The position numbers were made by a program, and so were the translations under genes. A model generated the notes under the pieces. That model made no database searches. It was given only the letters and a program-made list of their open reading frames with translations, and was not told the origin of the DNA. Shown here one piece after another: positions 1 to 10,961 of a stretch of 64,000 bases of DNA (positions are counted from its first letter, which is position 1; each line of letters begins with the position of its first letter). Source of the stretch: Hortaea werneckii (taxonomy: Eukaryota; Ascomycota; Dothideomycetes; Mycosphaerellales; Teratosphaeriaceae); NCBI GenBank assembly GCA_037044905.1, contig JBAOKB010000166.1, positions 310,001-374,000 of the forward strand, read 5' to 3'.

Positions 1-333
1 ATCCCCAAACTGATCCCGAGCGATCTTGTCTTCCAACATCTGGTCATCTAATGCAAAGAATGCACGGGAGTGTACAACTCTTAGCAAAGCGATAGCGAAA
101 TATTTGTCACGGAGCAAAGGCATCATTGAAGCGGCTAGAGCTTGCGACTCGCGCTTACAAAGCTACACTTTTGCACTTACCCTCGCTGGACGCACCGGCA
201 TTAGGGGAGCAATGTCTGGCGGAGGACAGAGGGCGTAAGAAAATTGTTCGAATTGCAGAAGAGCGAACATTTTTGAAATTTGAATTCTCATACTCCGCAA
301 GGGTTCAAGTCATCTGCTGATGTTGGAAGATGG
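1..333. other. left edge, no supported gene
   Basis: The stretch lies 3' of the SRPK-like kinase gene and contains only short overlapping reading frames without recognisable domains. It probably holds the kinase 3' UTR and the edge of the next intergenic region. I see no RNA gene or repeat here. Confidence 0.5.
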
Positions 334-1918
334 TTAGCCTCCTCTCACAATCTCGCCGCTTTCAATCAAGTCGGCAAGAAACCATTCGTCCCAATAAATA
401 CTCTCGCTGTCTTGCCGGTCTTCGGGATCCCAGTGCAGCATCTTCCTCATAAATGCTATGAATTGTGCTTTCTCTGATCCTTCTAGTCTCTGATCCATAT
501 GCTCCAAGCTATTCTCTGGAATTGGTACCAGGTTCTTCCAATTGCCTAGGTCGGGCATGGATTGTCAGCAAAATGCGGCCATTAATCAAGGACAGAGGAA
601 CAATGGTGCTGCCGTGCGTACCATTTTTATCCCAATACTGATCGGCTTTCTCACCGCATCGCTGCAGGAATTTTAGAGGAGGCGGGCCCAAGAGCGATAT
701 CATTTGCGCAAGATGATGGGCCTCTGAGTACTGACCCTCTGAGTCCTGAGGGTTAAAGAGGCGTTTTGGCTGGAAAAGATCCCATAGCTGTCGCACACAG
801 TCTCATTAGCTACGGCCCAATCGGATAGCCCGAGATCTTCAATAGGCCTGACTCTTGCTACTTCACCTCGCGAAACTTACCACCATAGCGAAGCCCCAGA
901 CATCGACTTCATAGCCCCACGGTAGGCCAAGTATCACCTCCGGTGCACGGTACACATTGGGCATGATAAGATCAGTGTGTACTTGGCCACCAAACCTCCC
1001 TTCGCTAAGGTCGGTGATACAAGGTTCTCCTTTGCTCAACGGCATTGGCCGCGACAAGTAAATGGTGCGATCATCAAGTTCTTTTCGCAGACATGGATTC
1101 TCGATCTCATACCGCTCAAATTTGGCCAGGACGGAATGATCGTGAATTCCGAGTAACATATTCGAAGGCTGAAGATCTGGAATAAACGTGAGCTGGGGCT
1201 GTCTGTATTTACGTCGCCTCTAGCAAGGCGTACCAGTATGTATCACACGCGCCTCTTTGTGCAAGAACTGTAGGCCTGACAGTATGCATCTGAGTGTCTG
1301 CCTAATCAATGAAGCGCTGAACAACCCGTCTGGAGTCAACTCCTTCAGCTCGCCGAGACTTATGCCGAGTGGTTGGTGGACCAGACAGATATGCCTTCCA
1401 TGCGGTCCCTGTAGTTCGAAAGAATCATACATCTTCCTTATGTATTTCTGCCCTTCATGAGTCGATCGCAGGCCATTGATCTCCTCGTAGATGGGAAGTT
1501 CTCGATGGTACTTCGAGTTGTTGATGTAGATCTTCAGTGCGACGTAGTCAGATTGTTTTTGAACATCTCGACATAGCCAGACAGTCGATGCTGATCCAAA
1601 ACCCAGTTTGCCGATCACTTTGTACCGATCGTTAAGGACGTCTCCGAGCCTGACGGGGTAGTAGTGCCGACTCTGATATTCATTCAATGTCTCTTCTTCA
1701 ACGACATAGGACGGGTCTATCCTTTCAAAAGAAGGATTCGATAGTTTGTTCTTGGCTACAGAATGACCAAGCCTCCATGTAGATCTGGGCTCTGTTGCAA
1801 GACACCCTCTGACATTCAGCTGTTGATTCTTCCTGGGCGTATGGCTGAATGACCAGGCGTGGCGTCCCAAGAACGGCGTAAAGCGCTGCCGTGAGCACGA
1901 GGCGGACATGAGACTCAT
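334..1918 (-). CDS. SRPK-like serine/threonine protein kinase
   Basis: Four exons on the minus strand, join(334..545, 622..787, 881..1176, 1234..1918), give 452 residues in one frame. The introns are GTACGC..CAG, GTAAGT..CAG and GTACGC..TAG; the last has a TGCTGAC branch site. The start is the first ATG (1918); a second Met follows three codons later. The kinase domain starts near residue 90 with DRYKVIGKLGFGSASTVW (glycine loop), followed by YVALKIY (ATP-binding Lys). The catalytic loop reads VIHTDLQPSN, with the HTD typical of SR-protein kinases but Gln where the usual HTDxKP has Lys. The metal-binding segment is ITDLSEG and the APE-like motif is YRAPEVIL. SRPKs phosphorylate Arg-Ser-rich proteins; fungal genomes carry many divergent copies, so the substrate is unknown. 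The N-terminus (ca 90 residues) is unassigned and could be a leader. It is divergent from the epoxide hydrolase gene. Confidence 0.85.
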
Positions 1919-2700
1919 GACTTTAGTGAAGGGAGTACTACACACAAGGAATAATGGGCCCGGAAGAACCAAATAGGTTCTCAGTACCCAGTGACCACTA
2001 CTGCCCTGCCGAATCCCAGCTCAAGTGTCGTCTCATTATTCCAGCAGGTACTCCAGACGCTTCATTCACAGGTCTTAGCGTGAGTTGAGACGCTTCCAGG
2101 TTGGACAGCCTTGCGTCAGACCGGCATCTTCGTCTTGTTCTAGAGTTGAAGCCAGGGGATAGGGATGCTCAAGACAGACATAACAACATCAACATGTGCG
2201 ATCCGGGTCGTATCCAAGAATCTCGCAGCCAACCAAATTGGTCTCACAGCGAAAGTTGCTGTCTGCCTTGCGTCATTGCGGTTATCATCGTCCAGATCGG
2301 GAAGCATGCATCTCTCTGGAAGGTATTATTATCGGTCTCAGTGTGCTTACCGCTGATATCTTTTTAGCCGGATCGTTACATGGGCACAGTAGTAGGCTTC
2401 GGCGATCTATATAGATAGATCAAAAGAACGACACCAATCGGGCAGAACGCAAGATACACGGAGCAGGCGTGAGATCAAAGCTCGGTCCCGAAGGGCAAGG
2501 TTCCTCCACTTCTTACTGAGAGTTCCGACACATATACAGTCAAGCCTCGGGCCACCTCTGGTCATCGGGCTGACAGCTACAGGGCGTCAGCGGCCAGCAC
2601 TCAGAAAGAGAGATCAAATCAAAGTTCATTGACAAGAGTAGCGGTCTCTTAAAGCAGTCCCTCTAAGACTGGAGTCCAACTCTGCTGTGTCTATATCATT
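1919..2700. promoter_or_regulatory. divergent intergenic region (kinase / epoxide hydrolase)
   Basis: About 780 bp separates two divergently transcribed genes and should hold both promoters. Short frames occur on the plus strand (2101-2414) but overlap each other and have no domain signal. No clear repeat or consensus site was recognised. Confidence 0.45.
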
Positions 2701-3960
2701 ATGGCCAGCTATTCAGTGGCAGTCGCTGAAGAGAAGATTGATCTGCTCAAGAAGAAGCTTTCACTTGCTACGTTTCCTGACGACGTAAGTATGAATGCTT
2801 ACATTCAGCGGAATCACAGCTGATCTCTCCAGCTCGAGGACGCAGCGTGGGACTATGGAGCACCTCTGCAAGACGTGGAGCGTCTCGCAAAGTACTGGGA
2901 ACAAGAATTCGATTGGCGAGCTCAGGAAGCAAAGCTCAATGCCCTCCCGAACTACCACAAAGGCATTCGCGTCGATGGTTTCCCAGAATTGGACATACAC
3001 TATCTTCACCAGCCATCCGACTCCCCAGATGCGATCCCACTAATCTTCGTGCACGGCTGGCCTGGCAGCTATCTTGAAGTGTCTAAAATGCTATCTGCCC
3101 TAAACCAGAGCAACAAGGGTGTCTCCTTCCATGTCGTAGCGCCATCGCTTCCCAACTTCGGCTGGAGCGAAGGCCCCAAGAAGCAAGGCTTCGGACTGAA
3201 ACAGTATGCCGAAACTTGCCATCGCCTGATGCAAAGCCTCGGCTACGAGAAGTACGTCACCCAAGGTGGCGATTGGGGATTCTATATCACTCGATGTATG
3301 GGTCTTCTATATCCGGACAGCATCCCCGCCAGTCACACGAATATGCTGCGAGCTCTACAGCCTACGTGGACCGGCAACCCTCTTCTGGCGCTCCAGCATG
3401 CTGTAAAGCCATACACCGAGCGAGACAGGAAAGGACTTGAACGCAGCAAATGGTTCGCGGAAGAGGGGTCAGGGTACCGTCTCGAGCAAAGCACTAAGCC
3501 ACAGACGCTTGGCTATGGCCTGACTGACAGTCCTGTTGGTCTGCTGGCTTGGATGCTGGAGAAGCTTCACGATTGGACAGATGCGTATCCCTGGACAGAC
3601 GACGAGATTCTGACCTGGGTGTCTATCTACTATTTCAGTACAGCCGGCCCAGCGGCAAGCTTGAGGATTTACTACGAGGCCATCCATCCTCGTGAGGCTG
3701 GCGCAGTGACTCGAGACCGGACACAACAGTGGATTCCCAAGGTGAAGCTTGGGTTGCTGCATGCACCGCGGGAATTGACCGTTGTGCCTCTGACTTGGGG
3801 TCGGACACTCGGTCCAGTGGTGCACGAAAGCGTACAAAAGAAGGGCGGGCATTTCTTCGCTTGGGAGTGTCCGGATGCTCTAGTACAAGACTTGCGTGCT
3901 ATGTTCGGGAAAGGAGGACCATGCTATAAGGCTGTACGAACGGGCGTAGCAAAGTTGTAA
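2701..3960 (+). CDS. epoxide hydrolase, microsomal (EHN) type, alpha/beta fold
   Basis: Two exons, join(2701..2784, 2833..3960), encode 403 residues; the 48-nt intron is GTAAGT..CAG. The N-terminus matches the EHN region of microsomal-type epoxide hydrolases (PLQDVERLAKYWEQEFDW). The alpha/beta-hydrolase core shows the oxyanion-hole motif HGWPGS (near residue 102), the nucleophile elbow GGDWG (Asp near 175) and the catalytic His in KKGGHFFAWE (near 368). These enzymes open epoxides to trans-diols through an alkyl-enzyme ester. Fungal members act in detoxification or secondary metabolism. No signal peptide is visible. Length fits the family. Neighbours do not form an obvious biosynthetic cluster, so the substrate cannot be inferred. 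Confidence 0.95.
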
Positions 3961-4126
3961 GTGTTTCGGTCAAGAAAGGGCACAAGATGCTCATACTGTT
4001 TATGTCCTTTCACGAATGATGAAATTATGTTTATAGTAGTATACAGCTTTCCGTCCGAGTTCCTCAGATGCGTCTTGAACGTCGTATATCTTGGATGCGG
4101 TGCACATACAAATCCCAATTCATTCC

Positions 4127-5641
4127 TCAATGTGACGTACTTTCCTCCGTTAAAACCCCAGGTGTCACAGAAGCAGCTTGTGCAGGCAACCCGCCCACCG
4201 AAACACCGTCCACAAAGGCCCAAGTTCCAACAAAAACCGAATAGCAATGCCCGTTACGCAGTCCATGAAACGTGGCTTCAGTGCCACGGAAACCATAACA
4301 GATGATGATTGCGCCAGGTGTATCTTGGTCCAGCACTGTGACCGCATATCGGTCAACCTCCCAATCGCCTTCCAGGGGAGACCACGTGACTCGGATACCG
4401 TGATCTTTCGAGAAGGTCTGAATGTTTTCCGGTGGTGGTGCAGTATCCCTTCTCGCCACTGCGGCGGCGACAGCTGACCATTCGCTCTTTTCGTTGTCGC
4501 CGTCCCCGTTGTTGGTTCGTACTTGGTATTCCCATGTAATGCCAGCAACAGTGAAGGTAGTGTCGAACCGATTGCTCTGTGCCTGGGCGACCTCCCAGTT
4601 GTCTTTCCCTTGCGTTCTATTCCGCACGTCGTAACCTCTCGCGCCGAAGACAGCGTCCCAGGTCACAGTGACTCCCATAGGTGCACCTGTGGCGACCACG
4701 TTGGTGGGAATGTGACATGGTCGCTGAGGCATGTCTTGTGGACTAGGCACTTCGAGGGCTACATCGCCAATTCCGAAGTGTTCATGGAGAGTGAGAGAAA
4801 AGGCACGAGCGATCTCAAACTCGCCAAGTATGTTCGGATGTAGTCCATCGTAGCCAGCCGGACAGCCATCAGGAGTACAACTGTAACAGTGAGCTACCTT
4901 TACATCATGCAAAGAGGATGAATCAGATCTCATTGCATCAAGGAACCTTGGTAGTTGTCGGTTATATTCAGTCGTGTTTTCTAATAGGTCCTGGCGGCCA
5001 TTCATATACCGGCGTTGCGGTATATTGCCGACCAAGAGAGTGATATCAGGTTTAGTTGCTCTCGCTTCCTGTATGAAGTCTCGCATCCTGTTCAGTACTT
5101 CGGACGCCTGACAGAAGCCCCAGCCGATATCGTTGAAGCCGAGCCTACGAACTGTCAGTTGTTGTCGACAAGTGCAACAACCCAAAATACTGCAGGACGA
5201 CTGAAAGAGACTGACAGTGTAAGCACCAGATCCGGCTGGTATGCGCTGACCACATCCCGAATCATGTCTTTCGCCTGTCCCCAGTTGCCACCCCCAGCCA
5301 GAGAAATGGTTGCCTTGAAAATCAGCAGGTACGTCGGCAGCATACTTGCCATCTGCTTTGACTGTGCTTTCGCTGTCCTCTGGTTCCTCTGGCTCGCCGA
5401 AGCCCAGGCGAGGCGGCTGCGGAGGCATAGGTGCCGCAGGTGGATCTGTACCAGTATATGGACCTACGAAGGTGAAGTCATGGGATGTTGCATTCGAGCG
5501 GAGCCACTGCCAGAGCCGATAGCGCCACGTATGATCGCCTTCATGACCTTGGGTGATCGAGTCACCGACAATAAGGATTTTACAGGGATTCGGCAGCGTA
5601 GCCTTTTGTGCAGAGGCGATTGGGTCCGAATGTAAATGCAT
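4127..5641 (-). CDS. SGNH/GDSL hydrolase with fibronectin III-like C-terminus (frame break)
   Basis: The N-terminal half is an SGNH hydrolase: Ser in IVGDSITQG near residue 27, the Asn block GFNDIGWG, and the Asp-His pair in YDGLHPN. The C-terminal ~200 residues form two beta-rich fibronectin III-like modules (e.g. VTVTWDAVFGARGYDVR and IRVTWSPLEGDWEVDRYAVT). A 71-nt intron at 5145..5215 (GTCAGT..TAG, branch AACTGAC) joins LVLT to LLGFNDIG. Upstream of it the conserved protein continues only after a one-base shift inside the C run 5279-5282 (plus-strand letters): the sequence has one base too many. Removing one base plus the intron gives 480 residues. The break is either an assembly error or a recent pseudogene. 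Family members hydrolyse esters of carbohydrates or lipids. No signal peptide is seen at this start; a missed 5' exon is possible. Confidence 0.82.
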   Translation of the reverse strand: MHLHSDPIASAQKATLPNPCKILIVGDSITQGHEGDHTWRYRLWQWLRSNATSHDFTFVGPYTGTDPPAAPMPPQPPRLGFGEPEEPEDSESTVKADGKYAADVPADFQGNHFSGWGWQLGTGERHDSGCGQRIPAGSGAYTVSLFQSSCSILGCCTCRQQLTVRRLGFNDIGWGFCQASEVLNRMRDFIQEARATKPDITLLVGNIPQRRYMNGRQDLLENTTEYNRQLPRFLDAMRSDSSSLHDVKVAHCYSCTPDGCPAGYDGLHPNILGEFEIARAFSLTLHEHFGIGDVALEVPSPQDMPQRPCHIPTNVVATGAPMGVTVTWDAVFGARGYDVRNRTQGKDNWEVAQAQSNRFDTTFTVAGITWEYQVRTNNGDGDNEKSEWSAVAAAVARRDTAPPPENIQTFSKDHGIRVTWSPLEGDWEVDRYAVTVLDQDTPGAIIICYGFRGTEATFHGLRNGHCYSVFVGTWAFVDGVSVGGLPAQAASVTPGVLTEESTSH

Positions 5642-6173
5642 TGAAATTCTTACAGAAGATTCACCAATGTCGATGGACGTGTCCGATGAGCTTTGGATAC
5701 TTGGTGAGGGCTCTGTGTGCTACCAGAATTATTGTCACTTGTATGTACTTGTGGATGTGATCCGGCCATGGTGATCGAGCCCTTTCGCTTGCCGGATCTA
5801 GGTTGGGTCCTGAATATGCGGGCTCGTCACCAAGCACCTGGAGTGAGTATTTGTATATGACCGGTGTGTAGTAGGTGCAGTGGGAAGGGAGACCAATGGA
5901 GTACTCGGCGGAAGGGACCACATGAGAGTGACAATGAGCCAGATGGGAGCGAGATACCAACCTCTGATGCTCTGATGTTCAAAAACAAGTGTGCAAGCTA
6001 GACAGCCATTCTCCATGTTTACCACATGATGTCGTAGTCGATATCCGCGTCCTCTCACCCACAAACCTTCGACATCCCTAGGTGACGGGACGATCCGAAG
6101 TATCCGCCTCTTTCACATGTGAATCCCGCACCATTACCAACTTCAATCTTTCTCTGTACCATTGCGACACCAC
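5642..6173. promoter_or_regulatory. divergent intergenic region (SGNH hydrolase / U1 zinc-finger gene)
   Basis: About 530 bp between divergent start codons, so both promoters should lie here. No domain-bearing frame, repeat or strong consensus site was recognised. Confidence 0.4.
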
Positions 6174-7058
6174 ATGGCCGAATATTGGAAGAGCACGCCG
6201 TCATACTGGTGCAAATTCTGCGCCATCTATGTCCGCGATACGACGATCGAGCGCAAGAATCATGAAGCCTCCGGAAAACACCAGAACAACATCCAGCGTA
6301 ATCTACGCGAGCTGCAGAAGGGCAAGCAGCGGGAGGACCGGGATCAGCAGAGAGCTAAGGATGAGGTTGCTAGGCTGAATGGGATAGTAAGCGGGCAAGG
6401 GAAAGGAAGCGGTGGCGGTGGTGGTGGTGATGCAGGGAAGACGGGCATTTTGGGAGTCAAAGACGTGGGCAAAGCTCCTACAGCTAGTGGTGGATCGACA
6501 TTGAGCGTCAGTGCACAGCGGAAGAAGCATGCGGAACAGTTGGCTGCTATGGGAGTTGAGTTGCCTGAGGAGCTGAAGAGGGAAGTCACCGGCGTAGGAG
6601 GTTGGCAAACCGTGAGCGAAAAGGTGGTAGAGGAGGAGCAGCCTTGGTCGCTGGCGGATATAAAGGACGAGGAAGACAGCAAAGAAGATGTGAGGGACGC
6701 TATCAGCCGAGGGGTTCGCAAGCGGAAACCGGAAGGCGACGAGGATGAGGAAGAAGCCGCACCTGCGAGGAAAGCATGGGGCAGTAAGTTCAGACAGTAC
6801 CCAGGTGCTGCGTCTGAAGGGAGTGGAGAGGAGGAAGACCTGGATGCACTCCTAAGTGGAGTCACTGCAAAAAAGCCAAAACCAGAGGAAGTCAAGAAGG
6901 AAGAAAGTGAGGATGTGAAAGGCGAGGAGCCTGCGGAAGACAAGCCACTGGATTCGATTCCTGACGTGAACGCACCAGCTGCTACGCCTGTCAAGCAGGA
7001 AGGAGAAGAGAAACCTGCACCGGCTGTCGTGTTCAAGAAGAGGAAGGTCAAAAAGTGA
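6174..7058 (+). CDS. U1-type zinc-finger (WBP4-like) splicing protein
   Basis: An intronless frame of 294 residues. The start MAEYWKS is chosen because homologues of this family begin almost exactly there. Residues 1-45 form a U1-type C2H2 zinc finger (YWCKFCAIYVRD... HEASGKHQNN), followed by a charged helix (RELQKGKQREDRDQQRAKDEV). The rest is disordered, with a Gly run and a Lys/Glu-rich tail ending KKRKVKK, a likely nuclear signal. Human WBP4 and the related S. pombe protein associate with spliceosomal complexes through this finger. No WW domain is visible, unlike human WBP4. A long antisense open frame over this gene is a codon-usage shadow. Confidence 0.85.
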   Translation: MAEYWKSTPSYWCKFCAIYVRDTTIERKNHEASGKHQNNIQRNLRELQKGKQREDRDQQRAKDEVARLNGIVSGQGKGSGGGGGGDAGKTGILGVKDVGKAPTASGGSTLSVSAQRKKHAEQLAAMGVELPEELKREVTGVGGWQTVSEKVVEEEQPWSLADIKDEEDSKEDVRDAISRGVRKRKPEGDEDEEEAAPARKAWGSKFRQYPGAASEGSGEEEDLDALLSGVTAKKPKPEEVKKEESEDVKGEEPAEDKPLDSIPDVNAPAATPVKQEGEEKPAPAVVFKKRKVKK

Positions 7059-7960
7059 GATATGTCTAGAGGACATGACGCCACGTTGTTCAGCGACTCC
7101 AATTTCCCTATGCCAAAGGCCCTTTCTCGGAAGCCTCAATGTAATCTTATACGACTCGATCATATGTTGATACCCCATCGCGCGCCGGATGGAGATTCTT
7201 CCTCCTCGAAGCCTGCCTTTTCGACTACGAGTTCGCGACCATCCAAAGGGATATGATAGATCTTGGAACCCGGCAGTGGGCGACCTTGGTACCGCCTTGA
7301 GGAAGACGCACCATCACTTTTCGGATGGTGAAAACCAGCATCATGGACGATTTCCGGGCTATCGCCCAGCCAATTCAGCCAGCCGAGGGCAGCTTCACTC
7401 TCCCGCTGGCGACGACGTCCACCACCGTTGCGGAAAGCGTGGATATGGCATTTCTCCAAATCGAAGGAGTTCAAGGACCGTCTGCATTGGATCATCCACG
7501 TCCGAAGTCTGCGGCTGGATCTCCTGGCTTCGTATCAACAGCAATACCCCGAAAGTGTCGTCATAACCATCTACGCTATGCTGCTCAACGAGCAGTCGGG
7601 CTATCAGCACGACTCGTCCTGATAGTCTGCTGCGCGGGCCTTTCTTCCAGATGTTGCGCATGACGACCGAAGATCTGGGTATCGACTGGGTGCATACCTC
7701 TTAGTTGCCGATGTGGAATTCCATTCGCGATCATGGGACCGAACTGGGCTGGAACGAAGGGACGAAGGCTGCGTAGCGGACGCTTCCCACAAAGGCAGTC
7801 AGAATTACCCGGAACTTGACCTGTGCTGAGTTGGTTCGTCAGTATGCGGAGACTGATGCTGCAGAGAAACGAGCGATTAGGCAAATGCTCGCCGAATTCT
7901 TGAAGATGTAATAAATTTTCAGAAAATTAGAAATACTACTACCAAACCCATTGCTCACCT
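7059..7960. other. intergenic; possible degraded coding fragments
   Basis: About 900 bp between the zinc-finger gene and the ligase gene 3' end. Several short frames on both strands look partly protein-like (for example plus strand 7440-7610, ending near YPESVVITIYAMLLNEQ), but none is bounded by usable splice signals or recognisable as a family. It may be a decayed gene or simply 3' sequence. Confidence 0.3.
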
Positions 7961-10900
7961 TCATTTCATGGGGGTTTCTTGAACTAGCTCCAGGAATGGA
8001 CGAGGGGTATTCCATACCCATCCGAAAGCAGTGCAGCAGACACTAATACTCGAAATCGTCATCGACCCCGTCTTCTTCTCCTTGCCCGCCTCAGCCTGCG
8101 CCTTGTACATCTCCGCGACCTGCTTCGCCGAAGTCGCCTGCTCTGGCTTTTTATCATCACGGACGCGAATCAAGCGAGGAAACCGCAGACTCACACCCTT
8201 ATGTCCCGCAGCATCCCCTCCCAACTCATCAGCCGCGGCACGATACCGCGGCGAGAGCGTCAGATCGGCCGTCTTGACTTCCCAGACATAGCGGGGCTCG
8301 AACCAGACGTCCGGCTGGTCGTTCTTGGTACTGCTATGGGCGTAGAAGGGTTTGGGGCGCTCGATGACGAGCGGGGAGAGGGTGTCGTAGAGTTCGGAGA
8401 GGAGGGCTTCGGAGAAGCCGGTGCCGATGTTGCAGACGGATTCGTATTGCTCGGTGTGTTCGTTCCAGCAGGCGAGGAGGAAGGCGCCGTAGACTGAAGT
8501 GCGCTTGCCTTTGCCGTGGTAAGCGCCGAGGACGACGAGGTCGAGCGAGTCGCCTGCGCCGGAGAGGTAGTCTTTCTTGACTTTGAGCCAGTTCTGGGAG
8601 CGGCGGGAGGGCTCGTAGTGGGATTCGACGCCATCCAGCATCTTGACCATCAGTCCCTCACAGCTGGCTTTGATGGAATCTTCAAGCAAGATCTGGATTT
8701 CCTCGATTTCTCTCGTGTTTCCGAATCTGGCGAAGGCGAACTCCCCTTCGACTTCCTCGAAAGCGGCATACATCGCATCTCGCCTTTCTCTCAACGATTT
8801 CGTCACGAGCGCTTCGCCGTTGAGATACAGTATGTCGAATGCGAAAACACACACTTTGACTTTGACGTCTTCGGCTTTGACATCCTTTCGCTTCCGCGTC
8901 ATAAGTTGCTGGAAGGGCAAGACGTGTTTGGCCTCTGTGTCCCACGCCACAGTCTCGCAATCCAGAACAAAAGACTTTGTTCCAGCCTTGACCCATGTCG
9001 GCAGCTTCTGCAGAATATCCGGATACTTCTTGGACAGATCTTCTGAATTGCGAGAGAAAATGTTCGAAATGCCTCGGTCGGTTTGACCTTCTTTCGGTGC
9101 TGTCAGCTCTTTGTTGGCATAGTCTTGCTCCGCATCGTGCGCAACGAAGTGGATCTGTGCACGCTCGCCATCGTACTTGTATTCGCAGGTGAAGTCCTTG
9201 CCTTCGAAGCGATCGAGCACCTCACCAATAGACTTGGTAGGCTTAGCCAACATGGGTTTCAGCGGCACGCCAGGCTGGAGCTTGCACTCTTCCCTCAATT
9301 TCCAGATGCCACCTTTGATAAGAGCTGGAATGATGACTTCGTAGGCTGGAAGCTCATTGTAGACCATCTTGAACACTTCCTCACCCTTTTTCAGATCGGT
9401 CTCTGATGGAACTTTGCCCTTGCCGTCTTTCGCGGCTTCGTGTGCGACCATGGCATGAGCCAGGGCGACCTGAAGGTTCTTGTCTGCCAGACCGAGTCGC
9501 ATTTTACCTTCCAGCGCACGGATGATGAACTTCGATTCAGATGGCCCTCCCTTATCTTTGTTGATATCCACAGTCTGCCCCTTTGCCATGTTAACGTCCG
9601 CTGAAGAAAGTAGCTTTTTAATGCCGTCCACCTTCCTCCCTTGAGCTCCTTGTCCTTCAGTCGTAGCAATCTTCATGAGACCCTCATGAACTCCTCGCAC
9701 AGTCAGAGGCTTCGGCTTGAACATTGTCGGCTGATTCTGGCGTGATTTTGCTGCCACCAGACCCAGATCACCAATCTTCTGCTGATCTTCTTTGATGATC
9801 TTCAAGCTCCGTCCAGTTGTCTCACCGACTGCCTTCATGATCAGACTCTCACCAATTCCCAGCTCGATACCGGCATAGTCTGCTGCAAGCTTGCCAATCA
9901 TTAGAAGCACTGTAGGCAGAAGATCCTGTGGAGTCAAGCGCAACACCTGACGCAGGAAGCTCGCACAATAAGCGATGATCTCTAGGCGCTTGGTTGTCAT
10001 CTCGATCTTCGAAAATGTGGTGCACAACGCTGCGTATGGTACTGGCTCGCCAGCTTTCCAGTCAGGATAGGCTTCTTTGCCACTGGCTTTGAGTGTGCTT
10101 TGAACCTTTTCAGCCGCCTTGGCTGACACTTCTGGCTTTTCATCTTCTTCAGAGGCTTCGGCTTCTTCATCCGCCACCGATTCGGAATCGCTATTGCTGG
10201 CTGCTCCCTCGTCTGGCATTGTTTCCTTCACTTTGGTAGGATTTGACAGCCGGCTTGGGTGGCGTTGGAGATTTCTTGGAGCGTTTCTTTGGCTGGATAG
10301 GCTCATCATCCTCGTCGGCGTCATCCTGAGAGGGCTTTGGTTCTGTTTTAATTTTCTTGCTCGGTTGTTCGTCTTCGATCGACTCATCCTGCATACCTTC
10401 GTCGTCTTTGGTGGGCCTGCTTACTGATTTGGCCCCGCCCTTTGCTTTTGTTGCAACGCCTTTCTTCGGTTGCGCCTCACTAGTGGTCTTCTTCTGCCTC
10501 TGTCTCTTAGATGGTGGCGCGTCATCCTGGTCGTCGCTGCCCTCACTCTCTTCAGCCTTTGAGGCACTCCTCTTCCTCGACGGGCTGCTGGGAGAGGGCT
10601 CTTTCTTCACAGCGGTGTCACCTGACGTTTCCTCCTCCTTGTGCTCCACAGGCGACCCATCTTCCACCTTAACATCCTCCTGCTCCTCCTTCTTCGCAAG
10701 TCCGTTCGCGACGCCATTCGTGCCGGCCTCCGTCTCGTGCTCCGTCTTTTCGGCTTTAGGCTTACTCTCTGCCTTCGACGAGAACTTCAACTTCGATTGC
10801 TGAGGTGCTGCCGATGCTCCATTTGGATTGCCAAAGAACTTGCTGCGTCTCACGCGTTAGTATGAGGCTCCAGCGGATGACTATTTCTCAAATGGCGTGG

Positions 10901-10961
10901 CGCACCCAATGGTCTGCTGCCCGCTCTTGACGTACCCGAGCGTCGCCTGTTTCGGCGGCAT
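7961..10961 (-). CDS. CDC9: ATP-dependent DNA ligase I
   Basis: Joins Okazaki fragments and completes excision repair. Exon 1 is 10906..10961 (MPPKQATLGYVKS), and a 63-nt intron (10843..10905, branch TACTAAC) splits the PCNA-binding PIP box: QQTIG in exon 1, KFF in exon 2. A ~250-residue acidic, Lys-rich, disordered N-terminus follows, then the DNA-binding domain. The adenylation domain has motif I EYKYDGER (nucleophile Lys), motif III LDCETVAWD, motif IV EGLMVKML and motif V NWLKVKK, then an OB fold. Two frame problems exist. Near 10228-10260 the frame moves by one base (extra base in T3 10242-10244, or a very short intron). Near 8066-8069 the present frame reads to a stop at 7961, but adding one base to the G4 run would give the ending VDDDFEY with a stop at 8043, which I think is the true C-terminus. 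Divergent from MIX23. Confidence 0.96.

Noticed and set aside
6344..7102. 252-codon antisense open frame
   Set aside because: Ser/Pro-rich mirror of the Glu/Lys-rich zinc-finger protein; codon-usage shadow.
10852..10857. MBF site ACGCGT near DNA ligase I
   Set aside because: It lies inside the first intron and overlaps the branch site, so splicing constraint explains part of it.
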